A stretch of 64,000 nt of DNA, taken from contig NZ_PVTQ01000004.1 in the NCBI RefSeq assembly GCF_003003355.1, positions 62,001-126,000 on the forward strand. The letters are read 5' to 3'. This DNA comes from Donghicola tyrosinivorans (GTDB taxonomy: Bacteria; Pseudomonadota; Alphaproteobacteria; Rhodobacterales; Rhodobacteraceae). The position numbers were made by a program, and so were the translations under genes. Shown piece after piece: positions 25,796 through 34,506 of this stretch. Each line of letters starts with the position of its first letter. The first letter of the stretch is position 1. The notes under the pieces were generated by a model. That model saw only the letters and a list, made by a program, of their open reading frames with translations. It searched no databases and was not told where the DNA came from.

Positions 25796-26545
25796 ATGGG
25801 TATGGGACGGATCACTGAACTTTTGCGACAGATCGCGCTGGTCGCGGTCATGGCTTCTCCGGTTGCCGCCGAGGAGGTGCCACGCACCTTCGGCATGTCG
25901 TTTGACGAGGGGCTGAGCACCTCGGGTCTGCTGGACTATATCTTGCCGCGCTTCGCCCTCAAGACCGGACGACGCTTTGACCCTGAAATGGCTGCGGATT
26001 TGTCCTTGGCCGCGGGGCAGGGCGCGCCCTTCGCGCAGCGGGGCGATGTGGTTTACGGGGTTGATCTGCTGACTGACAGTGATGCTGCCATGCGCTTCCG
26101 CGACTGGCTGCTGTCCGAGGTAGGGCAAAACACCATCAGCACCTTTGCCCCCGAAACCGGCGATCCCTATGGCCCTGTGGTCATCGAAGAGGTCGTGGAA
26201 GAGGACTATTTCGAAGGGGACATTCCCGCAGGCCGCCTTGTGGCCGAGACTCACTGCACCCGCTGTCACAAAGTCAGCCCCGAGGATCGCAGCAGTATCG
26301 GCTCGACCCCGTCGTTCATGGCGATGCGGGCGCTGCCCGATTGGGCGGCGCGGTTCGTGTCCTTTTACGCCCTGAACCCCCATCCGGCCTTTTTGCAGGT
26401 GGATGGCATCAGTGCGCCCTTTGACGTGTCGCGCCCGCCCACAATCCCCCCCGTCCTGCTGACGCTGGACGAGGTCGATAACCTTCTGGCCTATGTGCAA
26501 AGCGTGGCCCCCGCTGATCTGGGGGCAGAGATCCAGCATCAGTGA
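25796..26545 (+). CDS. Secreted c-type cytochrome with a shortened TupA-like N-terminal region
   Basis: About 249 residues. A signal peptide (IALVAVMASPVAAEE) is followed by a segment resembling both ends of a tungstate-binding protein: STSGLLDYILPRFALKTG compares with ANSGLAEVLLPKVAEDTG of the TupA-like protein here, and AMRFRDWLLSEVGQNTIS with AMQLEDWLVSDTAKELIN. The middle of that fold is missing. The C-terminal half has one haem-binding motif CTRCHK (~residue 158-163) and a distal Met candidate (PSFMAMRALP). It should be periplasmic and may carry electrons or sense metal near the exported FDH. Start choice among GTG 25793, ATG 25796 and ATG 25802 is uncertain. It overlaps the convergent ferredoxin-like gene by 7 bp. 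Confidence 0.78.
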   Translation: MGMGRITELLRQIALVAVMASPVAAEEVPRTFGMSFDEGLSTSGLLDYILPRFALKTGRRFDPEMAADLSLAAGQGAPFAQRGDVVYGVDLLTDSDAAMRFRDWLLSEVGQNTISTFAPETGDPYGPVVIEEVVEEDYFEGDIPAGRLVAETHCTRCHKVSPEDRSSIGSTPSFMAMRALPDWAARFVSFYALNPHPAFLQVDGISAPFDVSRPPTIPPVLLTLDEVDNLLAYVQSVAPADLGAEIQHQ

Positions 26546-28491
26546 TCCCGTCGCTTGCTAAGGTAGTCGTCGGTGGTGCGCACCTGCGGACGCTCGCCCA
26601 TCTGGAATGGACTTGAGGTGCCGTGGAATTGGGCTTTGACGCGGCAGTCGTCGCACATCTGGATCAGACGACCCGCGCCGCCCTCTTGGAACATGGCGTG
26701 CTTGCCTGCCAGCTTTTCCATGATCTTCTCGACCGTGGATTTGACGCCGAAGGGCTTGCTGCATTCGATGCAGCAGAAGGGCTCTTCCTCGTTCAGGGTC
26801 TGAAGCTTCATCGCCTCATCTGTGGGGTTGAAGCGCGGCTCTAGAGTGATGGCCTGCTCGGGGCAGATGGTGGTGCAGATGCCGCATTGCAGGCAGGCAT
26901 CCTCTTGGAAACGCAGTTCCGGCTTATCGGGGTTGTCCACCAATGCGCCCGAGGGGCACAGCGACACGCAGCTTAGGCACAGGGTGCAGGTGTCGGTGTT
27001 CACCACCGTCGCACCATAGGGTGCGCCTGCGGGCAGGGGGCGCATGTCTTCGTTTCTGATCAATGCCTTGGCAGCCACGCGGGCCACCTGACGGCGATCC
27101 CCCATCAGCAGCTTTGGCGTCACGGTCACAGGCTGCGCCGTGGCGCCACAAAGCGCGGCGCTCATCCCGTCGGGGGTGTCCACGTCCAGCATGCTTGCAC
27201 GTCCATCGGCCCCCATAGCGTTGGCCAGATCCAATTCGCGCTGCACCGGATCACGCTCGGTCTTGGGGCCGGGCAGGATCTGGACACTGGCAAAGCCAAA
27301 GGTCAGAGCGGCCAGAATTTCTGCATGACCAAAGCCGGTCAAGGCGCTGACACCAAAGGGAATAACGTCCGCAGGCAGGCCGCGATCAAAGCGGGCTGCA
27401 AGGCTGATCATCTCTGCCCCGTGGGTGTCATCATGCACCAGAAGGCGTGGGGCAGTACCGCCTGCCTTGGCGTAGGTTTCCGCCAAAGTGCGCAGGCGGG
27501 TCAGGATGTGCTGGAAGGGCGGCGCGTCATATTTGATCGCACCAGACGGGCACAGCGCCGAACACGCGCCGCAGCCTGCGCAGACCAACGGATCGATGTC
27601 CACATGATCGCCTGCGGTCAGGATCGCACCAGTGGGGCAGATGTCCAGACAGCGGGTACAGCCGGTTTGACCCGCGCGGGAATGGGCGCAGAGGTGGGTC
27701 TCGAGCGACAGGTAGAGGGTCTTTTCAAAGGTGCCGATCAACTCGCTGGCTTGGCGGATCACCTCGGCCACGGCAGGCTGGCTGCCCGGATCAGCACGCA
27801 GGTAGCCATCGCGCTTGTGCGGCGCAGGGAACAGGCTGGTCTGACCGGAAAGGTCGACGATCACATCGCACTGGGTCTCGGCTCCGTCACGGGGGGCGCT
27901 GAAGGTAAAGCCACCGCGTCCCGCCGGTTCCAGCATTTGCAGCGCGTCGATCCGGACCGAGAAATGTCCCATGGTGCCAGAGGCGCGGCGCAGGGTGCCA
28001 CGCACGACCTCATAGGCGCGGGTCAGGGGGGGCTCGGCATCGTCGGTCAGCAGGACGGTGACCGCCAGAGTATCGGCCAGAGTATCGGCCACCGGCAATG
28101 CTACCGCACCTTTCCCGATCACCAGACAGGCTCCTTGAGAAGTCACGTCGATGGTTTTGACAGCAGGTGCGGGCAGTAGGCTTTCGGATATCAGGGCTGA
28201 CATTTTTGCGGTGGCGTCGGCTCCGTCGCTCCAACCCGCGCGGTCGCGGATATCGACGAAAAGGGGCGCGTCCGCTGACAACTCGGCTGCCAGTTCTTCG
28301 AATCTTTGGGCCTCTTGCTGACAGGCAATCACCGCGTCACCGGCTTCAATCGCTTGTGCTGCCGCGCCGATCTGCGATGTGCACAGTGCGCTATGTACTT
28401 TGGAGCAGACCAGCCCCGTGGCCTTGGATAGCCCGTCCGCATCAATCTGTTGTGATCCAGAACAATCGCACAAAATCAGTTGCTTAGCCAT
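26539..28491 (-). CDS. Multi-cluster 4Fe-4S ferredoxin-like protein of the FDH locus
   Basis: A 650-residue cytoplasmic protein starting MAKQLILCDCSGSQQIDADG. It has at least four [4Fe-4S] motifs in two pairs: CTRCLDICP with CAGCGACSALCP near residues ~290-330, and CTLCLSCVSLCP with CLQCGICTTICP near ~520-560. The C-terminus adds two CxxC pairs (CCIECSKPFG and CDDCRV) that look like a Zn or Fe-S site. Proteins of this type accompany periplasmic FDH operons in Shewanella and Rhodobacterales, with DUF3305 and DUF3306 nearby. Its role is not settled; electron supply for FDH maturation is one idea. A good GAGGACGAA ribosome binding site supports the ATG at 28491 over longer reading. Confidence 0.85.
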   Translation of the reverse strand: MAKQLILCDCSGSQQIDADGLSKATGLVCSKVHSALCTSQIGAAAQAIEAGDAVIACQQEAQRFEELAAELSADAPLFVDIRDRAGWSDGADATAKMSALISESLLPAPAVKTIDVTSQGACLVIGKGAVALPVADTLADTLAVTVLLTDDAEPPLTRAYEVVRGTLRRASGTMGHFSVRIDALQMLEPAGRGGFTFSAPRDGAETQCDVIVDLSGQTSLFPAPHKRDGYLRADPGSQPAVAEVIRQASELIGTFEKTLYLSLETHLCAHSRAGQTGCTRCLDICPTGAILTAGDHVDIDPLVCAGCGACSALCPSGAIKYDAPPFQHILTRLRTLAETYAKAGGTAPRLLVHDDTHGAEMISLAARFDRGLPADVIPFGVSALTGFGHAEILAALTFGFASVQILPGPKTERDPVQRELDLANAMGADGRASMLDVDTPDGMSAALCGATAQPVTVTPKLLMGDRRQVARVAAKALIRNEDMRPLPAGAPYGATVVNTDTCTLCLSCVSLCPSGALVDNPDKPELRFQEDACLQCGICTTICPEQAITLEPRFNPTDEAMKLQTLNEEEPFCCIECSKPFGVKSTVEKIMEKLAGKHAMFQEGGAGRLIQMCDDCRVKAQFHGTSSPFQMGERPQVRTTDDYLSKRRDH

Positions 28492-28831
28492 TTCGTCCTC
28501 CCCACGTGACGGCCATCTGGGCCGTTGCACGGTCCCGCGCGTTCGGCAGCTAGGCACGAAACAGGCGCACCCGTAAACCCGGAATTGGAGCGATTCGGCG
28601 CAAAAACAATGGGAAAATGGCTGACAAAAAAAGGTGGAATTGCGGTTCTGGACAATTCGTCCCGCCAAAAAATCCGCCCGATTCATGGAAGTGGACATTT
28701 TGTCCGTCGCGCTGCGGCAAGTTTTGGAAATGACGCGAATCCCGTCGATTTTTGTTGGCCCTCTGGGCGTGCCACGTCACATCTGGAGTAACGGTGTACC
28801 CAAGTGCACCAAACAGGGAGAATGCACATTC
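28492..28831. promoter_or_regulatory. Divergent regulatory region of the periplasmic FDH locus with two palindromes
   Basis: This 340-bp gap separates the ferredoxin-like gene (minus) from the DUF3305-FDH operon (plus). It contains GGACAATTCGTCC (28650-28662) and GGACATTTTGTCC (28693-28705), centres 43 bp apart (about four helical turns). Both match the GGACAA-N-TTGTCC dyad upstream of the tungstate transporter. Placement in a shared divergent promoter fits control of both operons by one regulator. No gene was found inside. Confidence 0.62.
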
Positions 28832-29395
28832 ATGACCGTTGTACGCGACACCATGCCGATGGGCGTTGTGATCCGGCGCACCCCCGGGGTGACCCGGTGG
28901 GCGAAATGGTCATGGCGTGCGGTTGCTCTGTTGCCCGGTGCCGGTCCCGCCGATTGGCGCGAGCTGCGCCGCGAAGGTGAGGCGGTGGAATACCACGCAG
29001 GCACCGTGACGCTTGAACTGCATTCCAGCGACACCGACGGTTACCGCGTGACGCTAATGTCGCGCACTCCCAGCCTCTATGTGGTGCTGGACCAAGAGGC
29101 TGACGCGCCTACGGACATGCCCTACAACATCAAGATGGTCACCGCGAACGCCTATGAGGGGCAGGGCTATGCGGAAAGCGGCTCGAACCTTGTCGAGCTG
29201 GTCCCGATGCCTCTGACCTTGATCCGCTGGGTGCATGAGTTTGTCGAAGCCCATCACGTGGAAGAAGCTTTCGTGAAGCGCAAGCGCGACAAGAAGCGTG
29301 TGGACCTGCACGAAGACGGCAAGGGTGATGCGCGTATTCGCCAGACCGCCGATGTCTTCCGTGCGCCGCGCAGCATTCGGGAAAACAACCAATGA
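28832..29395 (+). CDS. DUF3305 protein, FDH operon accessory
   Basis: A 187-residue cytoplasmic protein. Family features include GVVIRRTPGVTRWAKWSWRA and VTANAYEGQGYAESG, followed by a basic C-terminus (KRKRDKKRVDLH). DUF3305 proteins sit at the head of periplasmic FDH operons in Shewanella, Rhodobacterales and others; their job is unknown but probably concerns enzyme assembly. The ATG at 28832 follows GGGAGAATG; the frame is open upstream into the regulatory region but without likely coding character. The stop overlaps the DUF3306 start (ATGA). Confidence 0.85.
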   Translation: MTVVRDTMPMGVVIRRTPGVTRWAKWSWRAVALLPGAGPADWRELRREGEAVEYHAGTVTLELHSSDTDGYRVTLMSRTPSLYVVLDQEADAPTDMPYNIKMVTANAYEGQGYAESGSNLVELVPMPLTLIRWVHEFVEAHHVEEAFVKRKRDKKRVDLHEDGKGDARIRQTADVFRAPRSIRENNQ

Positions 29396-30021
29396 CCGAG
29401 ATGCGCCAATCCTTCTGGTCGCGCCGCAAGGCCGCCGTCCGCGCCGAGGAAGAAGCCGAGGCGCTGGCGGTGCAGCAGCGTGCCGAGGCAGAGGCTGCAG
29501 CCGAGCGTGCCAAGGTTGAGGCCGAAAAGACCGACGAAGAACTTCTGGCAGAACTGGGCCTGCCCGATCCCGACACGCTGGTTCAGGGCGACGATTTCAG
29601 CGCCTTTATGAAAAATGCGGTTCCCGAGCGTCTGCGCCGCCGCGCGTTGCGTACCCTGTGGCGCAGCAATCCGGTACTGGCGAACCTTGATGGTCTGGTG
29701 GACCACGGCGAGGATTACACCAACGCTGCCACCGTGCCCAACGTGCTGAACACCACCTATCAGGTGGGCAAAGGCCTGTTGGCCCATGTCGAGGCGCTGG
29801 CCAAGGCGGCTGAGGCGAAAGAGGGCGGTGCTGAAGTGTCCACTGATGACGCCGCGCCCGAAGTCCTGATCGATGCGGCACCTCTCGAAGAGGCTCCGGT
29901 TGAGGCGGCCCAAGCGGCGATGCCCGCTCGCACCACCCATTCCGAGGACATGGCCGAGGACGACGCGCCCGCCATGATCCAACCGCGCCACATGCGCTTT
30001 TCTTTTGCAGATAGCCACTGA
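29392..30021 (+). CDS. DUF3306 protein, FDH operon accessory
   Basis: A 209-residue protein. The N-terminus is a charged helix rich in Ala, Glu and Arg (RRKAAVRAEEEAEALAVQ), then a conserved core: LLAELGLPDPDTLVQGDDFS, FMKNAVPERLRRRALRTLWR and ANLDGLVDHGEDYTNA. The C-terminal third is acidic and low in complexity. DUF3306 is the regular partner of DUF3305 in FDH operons, and the two genes overlap here by 4 bases, pointing to a complex. The function is not known. Confidence 0.87.
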   Translation: MTEMRQSFWSRRKAAVRAEEEAEALAVQQRAEAEAAAERAKVEAEKTDEELLAELGLPDPDTLVQGDDFSAFMKNAVPERLRRRALRTLWRSNPVLANLDGLVDHGEDYTNAATVPNVLNTTYQVGKGLLAHVEALAKAAEAKEGGAEVSTDDAAPEVLIDAAPLEEAPVEAAQAAMPARTTHSEDMAEDDAPAMIQPRHMRFSFADSH

Positions 30022-30029
30022 GGATCCGA

Positions 30030-30638
30030 ATGACCGAAGCTGCTCTCAAGACCGAGATTTCCGCCGAAGACCGGATGCGTGTGGAACTCTATGACTTCCT
30101 TGCCGCGCTGCTGGCCGCGCCGCCCTTGGACGGTCTGCTGCGCCAGTGCGCCAAGCTGACCGGCGATGCGACCCTTTTGGGTGAGGCGATCGGCCTTCTG
30201 TCGAAACTGGCAGGCAAGACCACCGCGCCCACCGCAGAGCGTGAGTTCAACAACCTTTTCATCGGTATGGGCCGCGGTGAATTACTGCCTTACGCCAGTT
30301 ATTACATGACCGGCTTTTTGAACGAAAAGCCGCTGGCGCAGCTGCGCCGCGACATGGCCGAATACAGCATCAAGCGCGCACCGAACGTTTATGAGCCCGA
30401 AGACAACATCGCCAGCCTGATGGAGATGATGGCGGGCCTGATCGACGGGCGCTTTGGCGAACCGGCCAGCCTGAGCCAGCAGCAGACGTTTTTCTCTCGC
30501 CACATCTCTCCGTGGGCGGGACATTTCTTTGCCGATCTTGAGGGGGCAAAGACATCGGTGTTCTTCGTGCCGGTTGGCACGATCGGACGCCACTTCATGG
30601 AGATCGAGCGCGAAGCTTTCCGTTTGGGCGGAAACTAA
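30030..30638 (+). CDS. TorD/DmsD-family chaperone for the exported formate dehydrogenase
   Basis: A 202-residue all-helical protein with TorD-family features: RVELYDFLAALLAAPP at the start, REFNNLFIGMGRGELLPYAS YY-type core, and the C-terminal HISPWAGHFFADLEGA. Such chaperones bind the Tat signal peptide of a molybdoenzyme and hold it in the cytoplasm until the cofactor is in place. It precedes fdhA, whose product has a Tat signal, making FdhA the obvious client. It starts 9 bp after DUF3306. Confidence 0.88.
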   Translation: MTEAALKTEISAEDRMRVELYDFLAALLAAPPLDGLLRQCAKLTGDATLLGEAIGLLSKLAGKTTAPTAEREFNNLFIGMGRGELLPYASYYMTGFLNEKPLAQLRRDMAEYSIKRAPNVYEPEDNIASLMEMMAGLIDGRFGEPASLSQQQTFFSRHISPWAGHFFADLEGAKTSVFFVPVGTIGRHFMEIEREAFRLGGN

Positions 30639-30724
30639 CGGGCAAAGCCAGTGCCACGGGCCGCGGGGGGCCGTGGTTCCAGATCAAGCGCGGCAGAGGT
30701 GCCGCCAAGAGGAGGACAGCGAGT

Positions 30725-30919
30725 ATGTCTAAGACGCCGAAAAGCGAAACCAGCAGTCGCCGCGACTTTCTGAAGCTGGCCGCGACCAGCGCGCCGGCCG
30801 CCGTTGTGGCCGTCGCCGCCGGTACGTCCGAGGCCGAAGCCGCAGAGGCCGGTCTTCAGAAAGAGGGCATGAAAGATACCGCGCAGACCCGCGCCTATTA
30901 CGCATCCGCTCGTTTCTGA
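30725..30919 (+). CDS. Small Tat-signal FDH-operon protein (FdhX-like)
   Basis: A 64-residue peptide with a twin-arginine signal (SRRDFLKLAATSAPAAVV) near the N-terminus and a short C-terminal tail ending AQTRAYYASARF. Peptides of this kind lie immediately before fdhA in many periplasmic FDH operons and are sometimes annotated as FDH-region Tat proteins. The role is unknown; it could be a small subunit or an export partner of FdhA. The ribosome binding site GAGGACAGCG precedes the ATG. It is separated by 86 bp from the chaperone gene and 69 bp from fdhA. Confidence 0.85.
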   Translation: MSKTPKSETSSRRDFLKLAATSAPAAVVAVAAGTSEAEAAEAGLQKEGMKDTAQTRAYYASARF

Positions 30920-30988
30920 GCGGCCACCAATTTTTAACGGACCAAGCAAGTCAAGCGGGCCAACCCGCGACACGCTAGGGAGGGAAAA

Positions 30989-33883
30989 ATGCTAAGGAAA
31001 AAGACTAACGGGGTCGCGCAGCGTTCGCATCGCACACCCCTTCTGTCCGCAGTGGCAGAGAAAACCGTAGACCGTCGTGCATTCCTGCGCGGATCGGGTC
31101 TGGCAGTGGGCGGCCTTGCTGCGCTGGGCGTGACCGGCGGTACTGTCACCCGCGCCAACGCGCAAGAGGCCGTGGCCCGCGCTGTTGATACCAAGAAAAC
31201 CGTCTGCACCCATTGCTCTGTCGGCTGTACCGTCGTGGCAGAGGTGGATAACGGCGTCTGGATCGGGCAGGAGCCCGGCTATGACAGCCCGTTCAACCTG
31301 GGCGCACACTGCGCCAAGGGCGCCGCAGTCCGCGAGCATGCCCATGGTGAACGCCGCCTGAAGTACCCGATGAAGAAAGTGAATGGCGAATGGACCCGCA
31401 TCAGCTGGGAAGACGCCATTAACGAGATCGGCGACAAGATGCTCTCGATCCGCGAAGAAAGCGGCCCCGACAGCGTCTACTGGCTGGGTTCGGCAAAGCA
31501 TAACAACGAACAGGCGTACCTGTTCCGCAAGTTCGCCGCCTATTGGGGCACGAACAACGTGGACCATCAGGCACGTATCTGCCACTCGACCACTGTGGCG
31601 GGCGTTGCGAACACATGGGGCTACGGCGCCATGACCAACAGCTACAACGACATCCATAACTCCAAGGCGATCTTCATCATCGGCGGCAACCCTGCCGAGG
31701 CACACCCCGTGTCGCTGCTGCACGTGCTGAAGGCCAAGGAAGAGAACAACGCACCGCTGATCGTCTGCGATCCGCGTTTCACCCGTACGGCGGCCCACGC
31801 AGACGAATATGTCCGCTTCCGTCCCGGCTCGGACGTGGCGCTGATCTGGGGTCTGCTGTGGCACATCTTCGAAAACGGTTGGGAAGACAAAGAGTTCATT
31901 CGCAGCCGCGTTTGGGGCATGGACCAGATCAAGGACGAGGTTGCCAAGTGGAACCCCGCCGAGGTCGAGCGTGTGACCGGCGTTCCCGGCACCCAGATGG
32001 AGCGCGTTGCGCGCACGCTGGCCAATAACCGTCCCGGCACCGTGATCTGGTGTATGGGTGGTACCCAGCACACCAACGGTAACAACAACACCCGCGCCTA
32101 CTGCATCCTGCAGCTGGCCCTTGGCAACATGGGCACCTCGGGCGGCGGCACCAACATCTTCCGCGGCCACGACAACGTGCAGGGCGCGACCGACCTTGGC
32201 GTTCTCTCGCACGATCTACCGGGCTACTACGGCCTGACCGACGGCGCGTGGGCTCACTGGAGCCGCGTTTGGGGTGAAGACGTCGAATGGCTGAAAGGCC
32301 GCTTCCAGCAAAGCAAGGACGCCGACGGTAAGGACATCAACCTGATGAACTTCTCGGGCATTCCGGTGTCGCGCTGGATCGACGGTGTTCTTGAAGACAA
32401 GGAAAACATCGATCAGCCCGATAACGTGCGTGCGATGGTTCTGTGGGGCCACGCGCCCAACTCGCAGACCCGTATGACCGAGATGAAGACGGCGATGGAA
32501 AAGCTCGACATGCTGGTCGTGATCGATCCGTTCCCCACTGTCTCGGCTGTTCTGCACGATCGCACCGATGGCGTGTACCTGCTGCCCGCCACCACCCAGT
32601 TCGAGACCACCGGCTCGGTCACCGCGTCGAACCGCTCGATCCAGTGGCGTGAACAGGTTGTCGATCCGCTGTTCGAGTCGAAGCCCGATCACGTCATCAT
32701 CGCCAAGTTTGCGAACAAGTTCGGCTTTGCCGACCGCCTGTTCCGCAACTACGAGATGGACGATGCGGAAACCCCGAACATCGAAAGCATCCTGCGCGAA
32801 ATCAACCGCGGTATGTGGACGGTCGGTTATACCGGTCAAAGCCCCGAGCGCATCAAGCTGCACATGCAAAACCAGCACACCTTCGACAAGACCACCCTGC
32901 GTGCAAACGGCGGGCCTTGTGATGGTGACTACTACGGTCTGCCGTGGCCCTGCTGGGGTACGCCCGAGATGAAGCACCCGGGCTCGCCCAACCTCTATGA
33001 CATCTCCAAGCATGTGAAGGATGGCGGTATGCCGTTCCGCGCCCGCTACGGTGTCGAGCGTAATGGCGAGAACCTGCTGGCCGAAGGCACCTACACCTTG
33101 GGGTCGGAAATTCAGGACGGTTATCCCGAATTCACCATGCAGATGCTGATGGATCTGGGCTGGGATGGCGATCTGACCGCAGAAGAGCGTGACACCATCA
33201 TGGGCATCGCTGCCGAGAAGACCAACTGGAAGACCGACCTGTCGGGCGGCATCCAGCGTGTGGCGATCGAACATGGCTGTGCGCCATACGGCAACGCGAA
33301 GGCACGCTGCGTGGTCTGGACCTTCCCGGACCCCGTCCCGCTGCACCGCGAGCCGCTGTACACCAACCGTCGCGATCTGGTTGCGGATTATCCGACCTAT
33401 GAGGACCGGAAACTGTACCGTCTGCCGACCCTTTATGCGTCGATCCAGTCCAAGGACTTCAGCAATGATTATCCGATCATTCTGACCTCGGGCCGACTGG
33501 TCGAATATGAAGGTGGCGGGGACGAGACACGCTCGAACCCGTGGCTGGCCGAACTGCAGCAAGAGATGTTCGTCGAGATCAACCCCCGTGACGCCAACAA
33601 CCTTGGTGTGCGCGACGGGTCCATGGTCTGGGTCGAAGGTCCGGAAGGCGGCAAGGTCAAGGTCAAGGCAATGGTGACCGAACGGGTAGGCAATGGCGTG
33701 GCCTTCATGCCCTTCCACTTCGGCGGTCACTTCCAGGGCGAAGACCTGCGTTCCAAGTATCCCGAAGGGGCCGATCCGTATGTGCTGGGTGAATCCACCA
33801 ACACGGCACAGACCTACGGCTACGACTCGGTGACCTTGATGCAGGAAACCAAAGCCACCCTCTGCAAGATTAGCGCAGCCTAA
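30989..33883 (+). CDS. fdhA: Periplasmic formate dehydrogenase, alpha (catalytic) subunit
   Basis: A 964-residue bis-MGD enzyme. A Tat signal (DRRAFLRGSGLAVGGLAALG) ends near ANAQ at ~58. A [4Fe-4S] site follows (CTHCSVGC, then CAKGAAV). The metal ligand is Cys, not Sec (ARICHSTTVAGVANTWGYGA). Later motifs include GGNPAEAHPVS, RPGSDVAL, GTSGGGTNIFRGHDNVQG and the C-terminal dinucleotide-binding domain (ILTSGRLVEYEGGGDETRSN). It oxidises formate in the periplasm and passes electrons to FdhB and FdhC and so to quinone. It is the main structural gene of the operon begun by DUF3305. Metal could be Mo or W; the linked regulatory motif and tungstate transporter favour W as a possibility. Confidence 0.96.
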   Translation: MLRKKTNGVAQRSHRTPLLSAVAEKTVDRRAFLRGSGLAVGGLAALGVTGGTVTRANAQEAVARAVDTKKTVCTHCSVGCTVVAEVDNGVWIGQEPGYDSPFNLGAHCAKGAAVREHAHGERRLKYPMKKVNGEWTRISWEDAINEIGDKMLSIREESGPDSVYWLGSAKHNNEQAYLFRKFAAYWGTNNVDHQARICHSTTVAGVANTWGYGAMTNSYNDIHNSKAIFIIGGNPAEAHPVSLLHVLKAKEENNAPLIVCDPRFTRTAAHADEYVRFRPGSDVALIWGLLWHIFENGWEDKEFIRSRVWGMDQIKDEVAKWNPAEVERVTGVPGTQMERVARTLANNRPGTVIWCMGGTQHTNGNNNTRAYCILQLALGNMGTSGGGTNIFRGHDNVQGATDLGVLSHDLPGYYGLTDGAWAHWSRVWGEDVEWLKGRFQQSKDADGKDINLMNFSGIPVSRWIDGVLEDKENIDQPDNVRAMVLWGHAPNSQTRMTEMKTAMEKLDMLVVIDPFPTVSAVLHDRTDGVYLLPATTQFETTGSVTASNRSIQWREQVVDPLFESKPDHVIIAKFANKFGFADRLFRNYEMDDAETPNIESILREINRGMWTVGYTGQSPERIKLHMQNQHTFDKTTLRANGGPCDGDYYGLPWPCWGTPEMKHPGSPNLYDISKHVKDGGMPFRARYGVERNGENLLAEGTYTLGSEIQDGYPEFTMQMLMDLGWDGDLTAEERDTIMGIAAEKTNWKTDLSGGIQRVAIEHGCAPYGNAKARCVVWTFPDPVPLHREPLYTNRRDLVADYPTYEDRKLYRLPTLYASIQSKDFSNDYPIILTSGRLVEYEGGGDETRSNPWLAELQQEMFVEINPRDANNLGVRDGSMVWVEGPEGGKVKVKAMVTERVGNGVAFMPFHFGGHFQGEDLRSKYPEGADPYVLGESTNTAQTYGYDSVTLMQETKATLCKISAA

Positions 33884-33894
33884 GGAGATCAGAC

Positions 33895-34494
33895 ATGGCA
33901 CGAGCAAAATTCCTCTGCGACGCCGAGCGCTGCATCGAATGCAATGCCTGCGTCACCGCTTGTAAGAACGAGCATGAGGTTCCGTGGGGCATCAATCGCC
34001 GCCGCGTGATCACCATCAACGACGGCAAACCGGGTGAGCGTTCGATCTCGGTCGCCTGTATGCACTGCTCGGACGCGCCTTGTATGGCCGTCTGTCCGAC
34101 TGATTGCTTCTACCAGACCGATGAAGGTGTGGTGCTGCACTCCAAGGACCTGTGCATCGGCTGTGGTTACTGCTTCTATGCGTGTCCCTTCGGCGCGCCG
34201 CAGTATCCGCAAGCGGGCAACTTTGGCAGCCGTGGCAAGATGGACAAGTGTACCTTCTGCGCCGGTGGTCCCGAGGCCGACAACTCGCTGGAAGAGTTCC
34301 AGAAGTACGGTCGCAACCGTATCGCCGAAGGCAAGCTGCCGATCTGTGCCGAAATGTGCTCGACCAAGGCGCTGCTGGCCGGTGACGGAGACATCGTTTC
34401 CGCGATCTACCGCGAACGTGTGGTGGCCCGCGGCTTCGGTTCCGGCGCTTGGGGTTGGGGCACAGCTTACGATCAGAAAGCGGGCGTCCAGTAA
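33895..34494 (+). CDS. fdhB: Formate dehydrogenase iron-sulfur (beta) subunit
   Basis: A 199-residue ferredoxin-like subunit with four [4Fe-4S] motifs: CIECNACVTACK, CMHCSDAPCMAVCP, CIGCGYCFYACPFG and a final set built from CTFC and CAEMCSTKAL. It wires FdhA to the membrane cytochrome FdhC. There is no signal peptide, so it probably travels with FdhA through the Tat system. The gene starts 11 bp after fdhA and has a good AAGGAGA ribosome binding site. Confidence 0.95.
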   Translation: MARAKFLCDAERCIECNACVTACKNEHEVPWGINRRRVITINDGKPGERSISVACMHCSDAPCMAVCPTDCFYQTDEGVVLHSKDLCIGCGYCFYACPFGAPQYPQAGNFGSRGKMDKCTFCAGGPEADNSLEEFQKYGRNRIAEGKLPICAEMCSTKALLAGDGDIVSAIYRERVVARGFGSGAWGWGTAYDQKAGVQ

Positions 34495-34506
34495 TCCGGA
34501 ACCCAA

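Noticed and set aside
8829-33883. Selenocysteine in either formate dehydrogenase
   Set aside because: The metal-ligand codon is cysteine in both enzymes (RLCHA and RICHS) and no in-frame TGA occurs there.
32216-33907. 563-residue open frame on the minus strand
   Set aside because: It is antisense to the periplasmic fdhA and has no recognisable motif.
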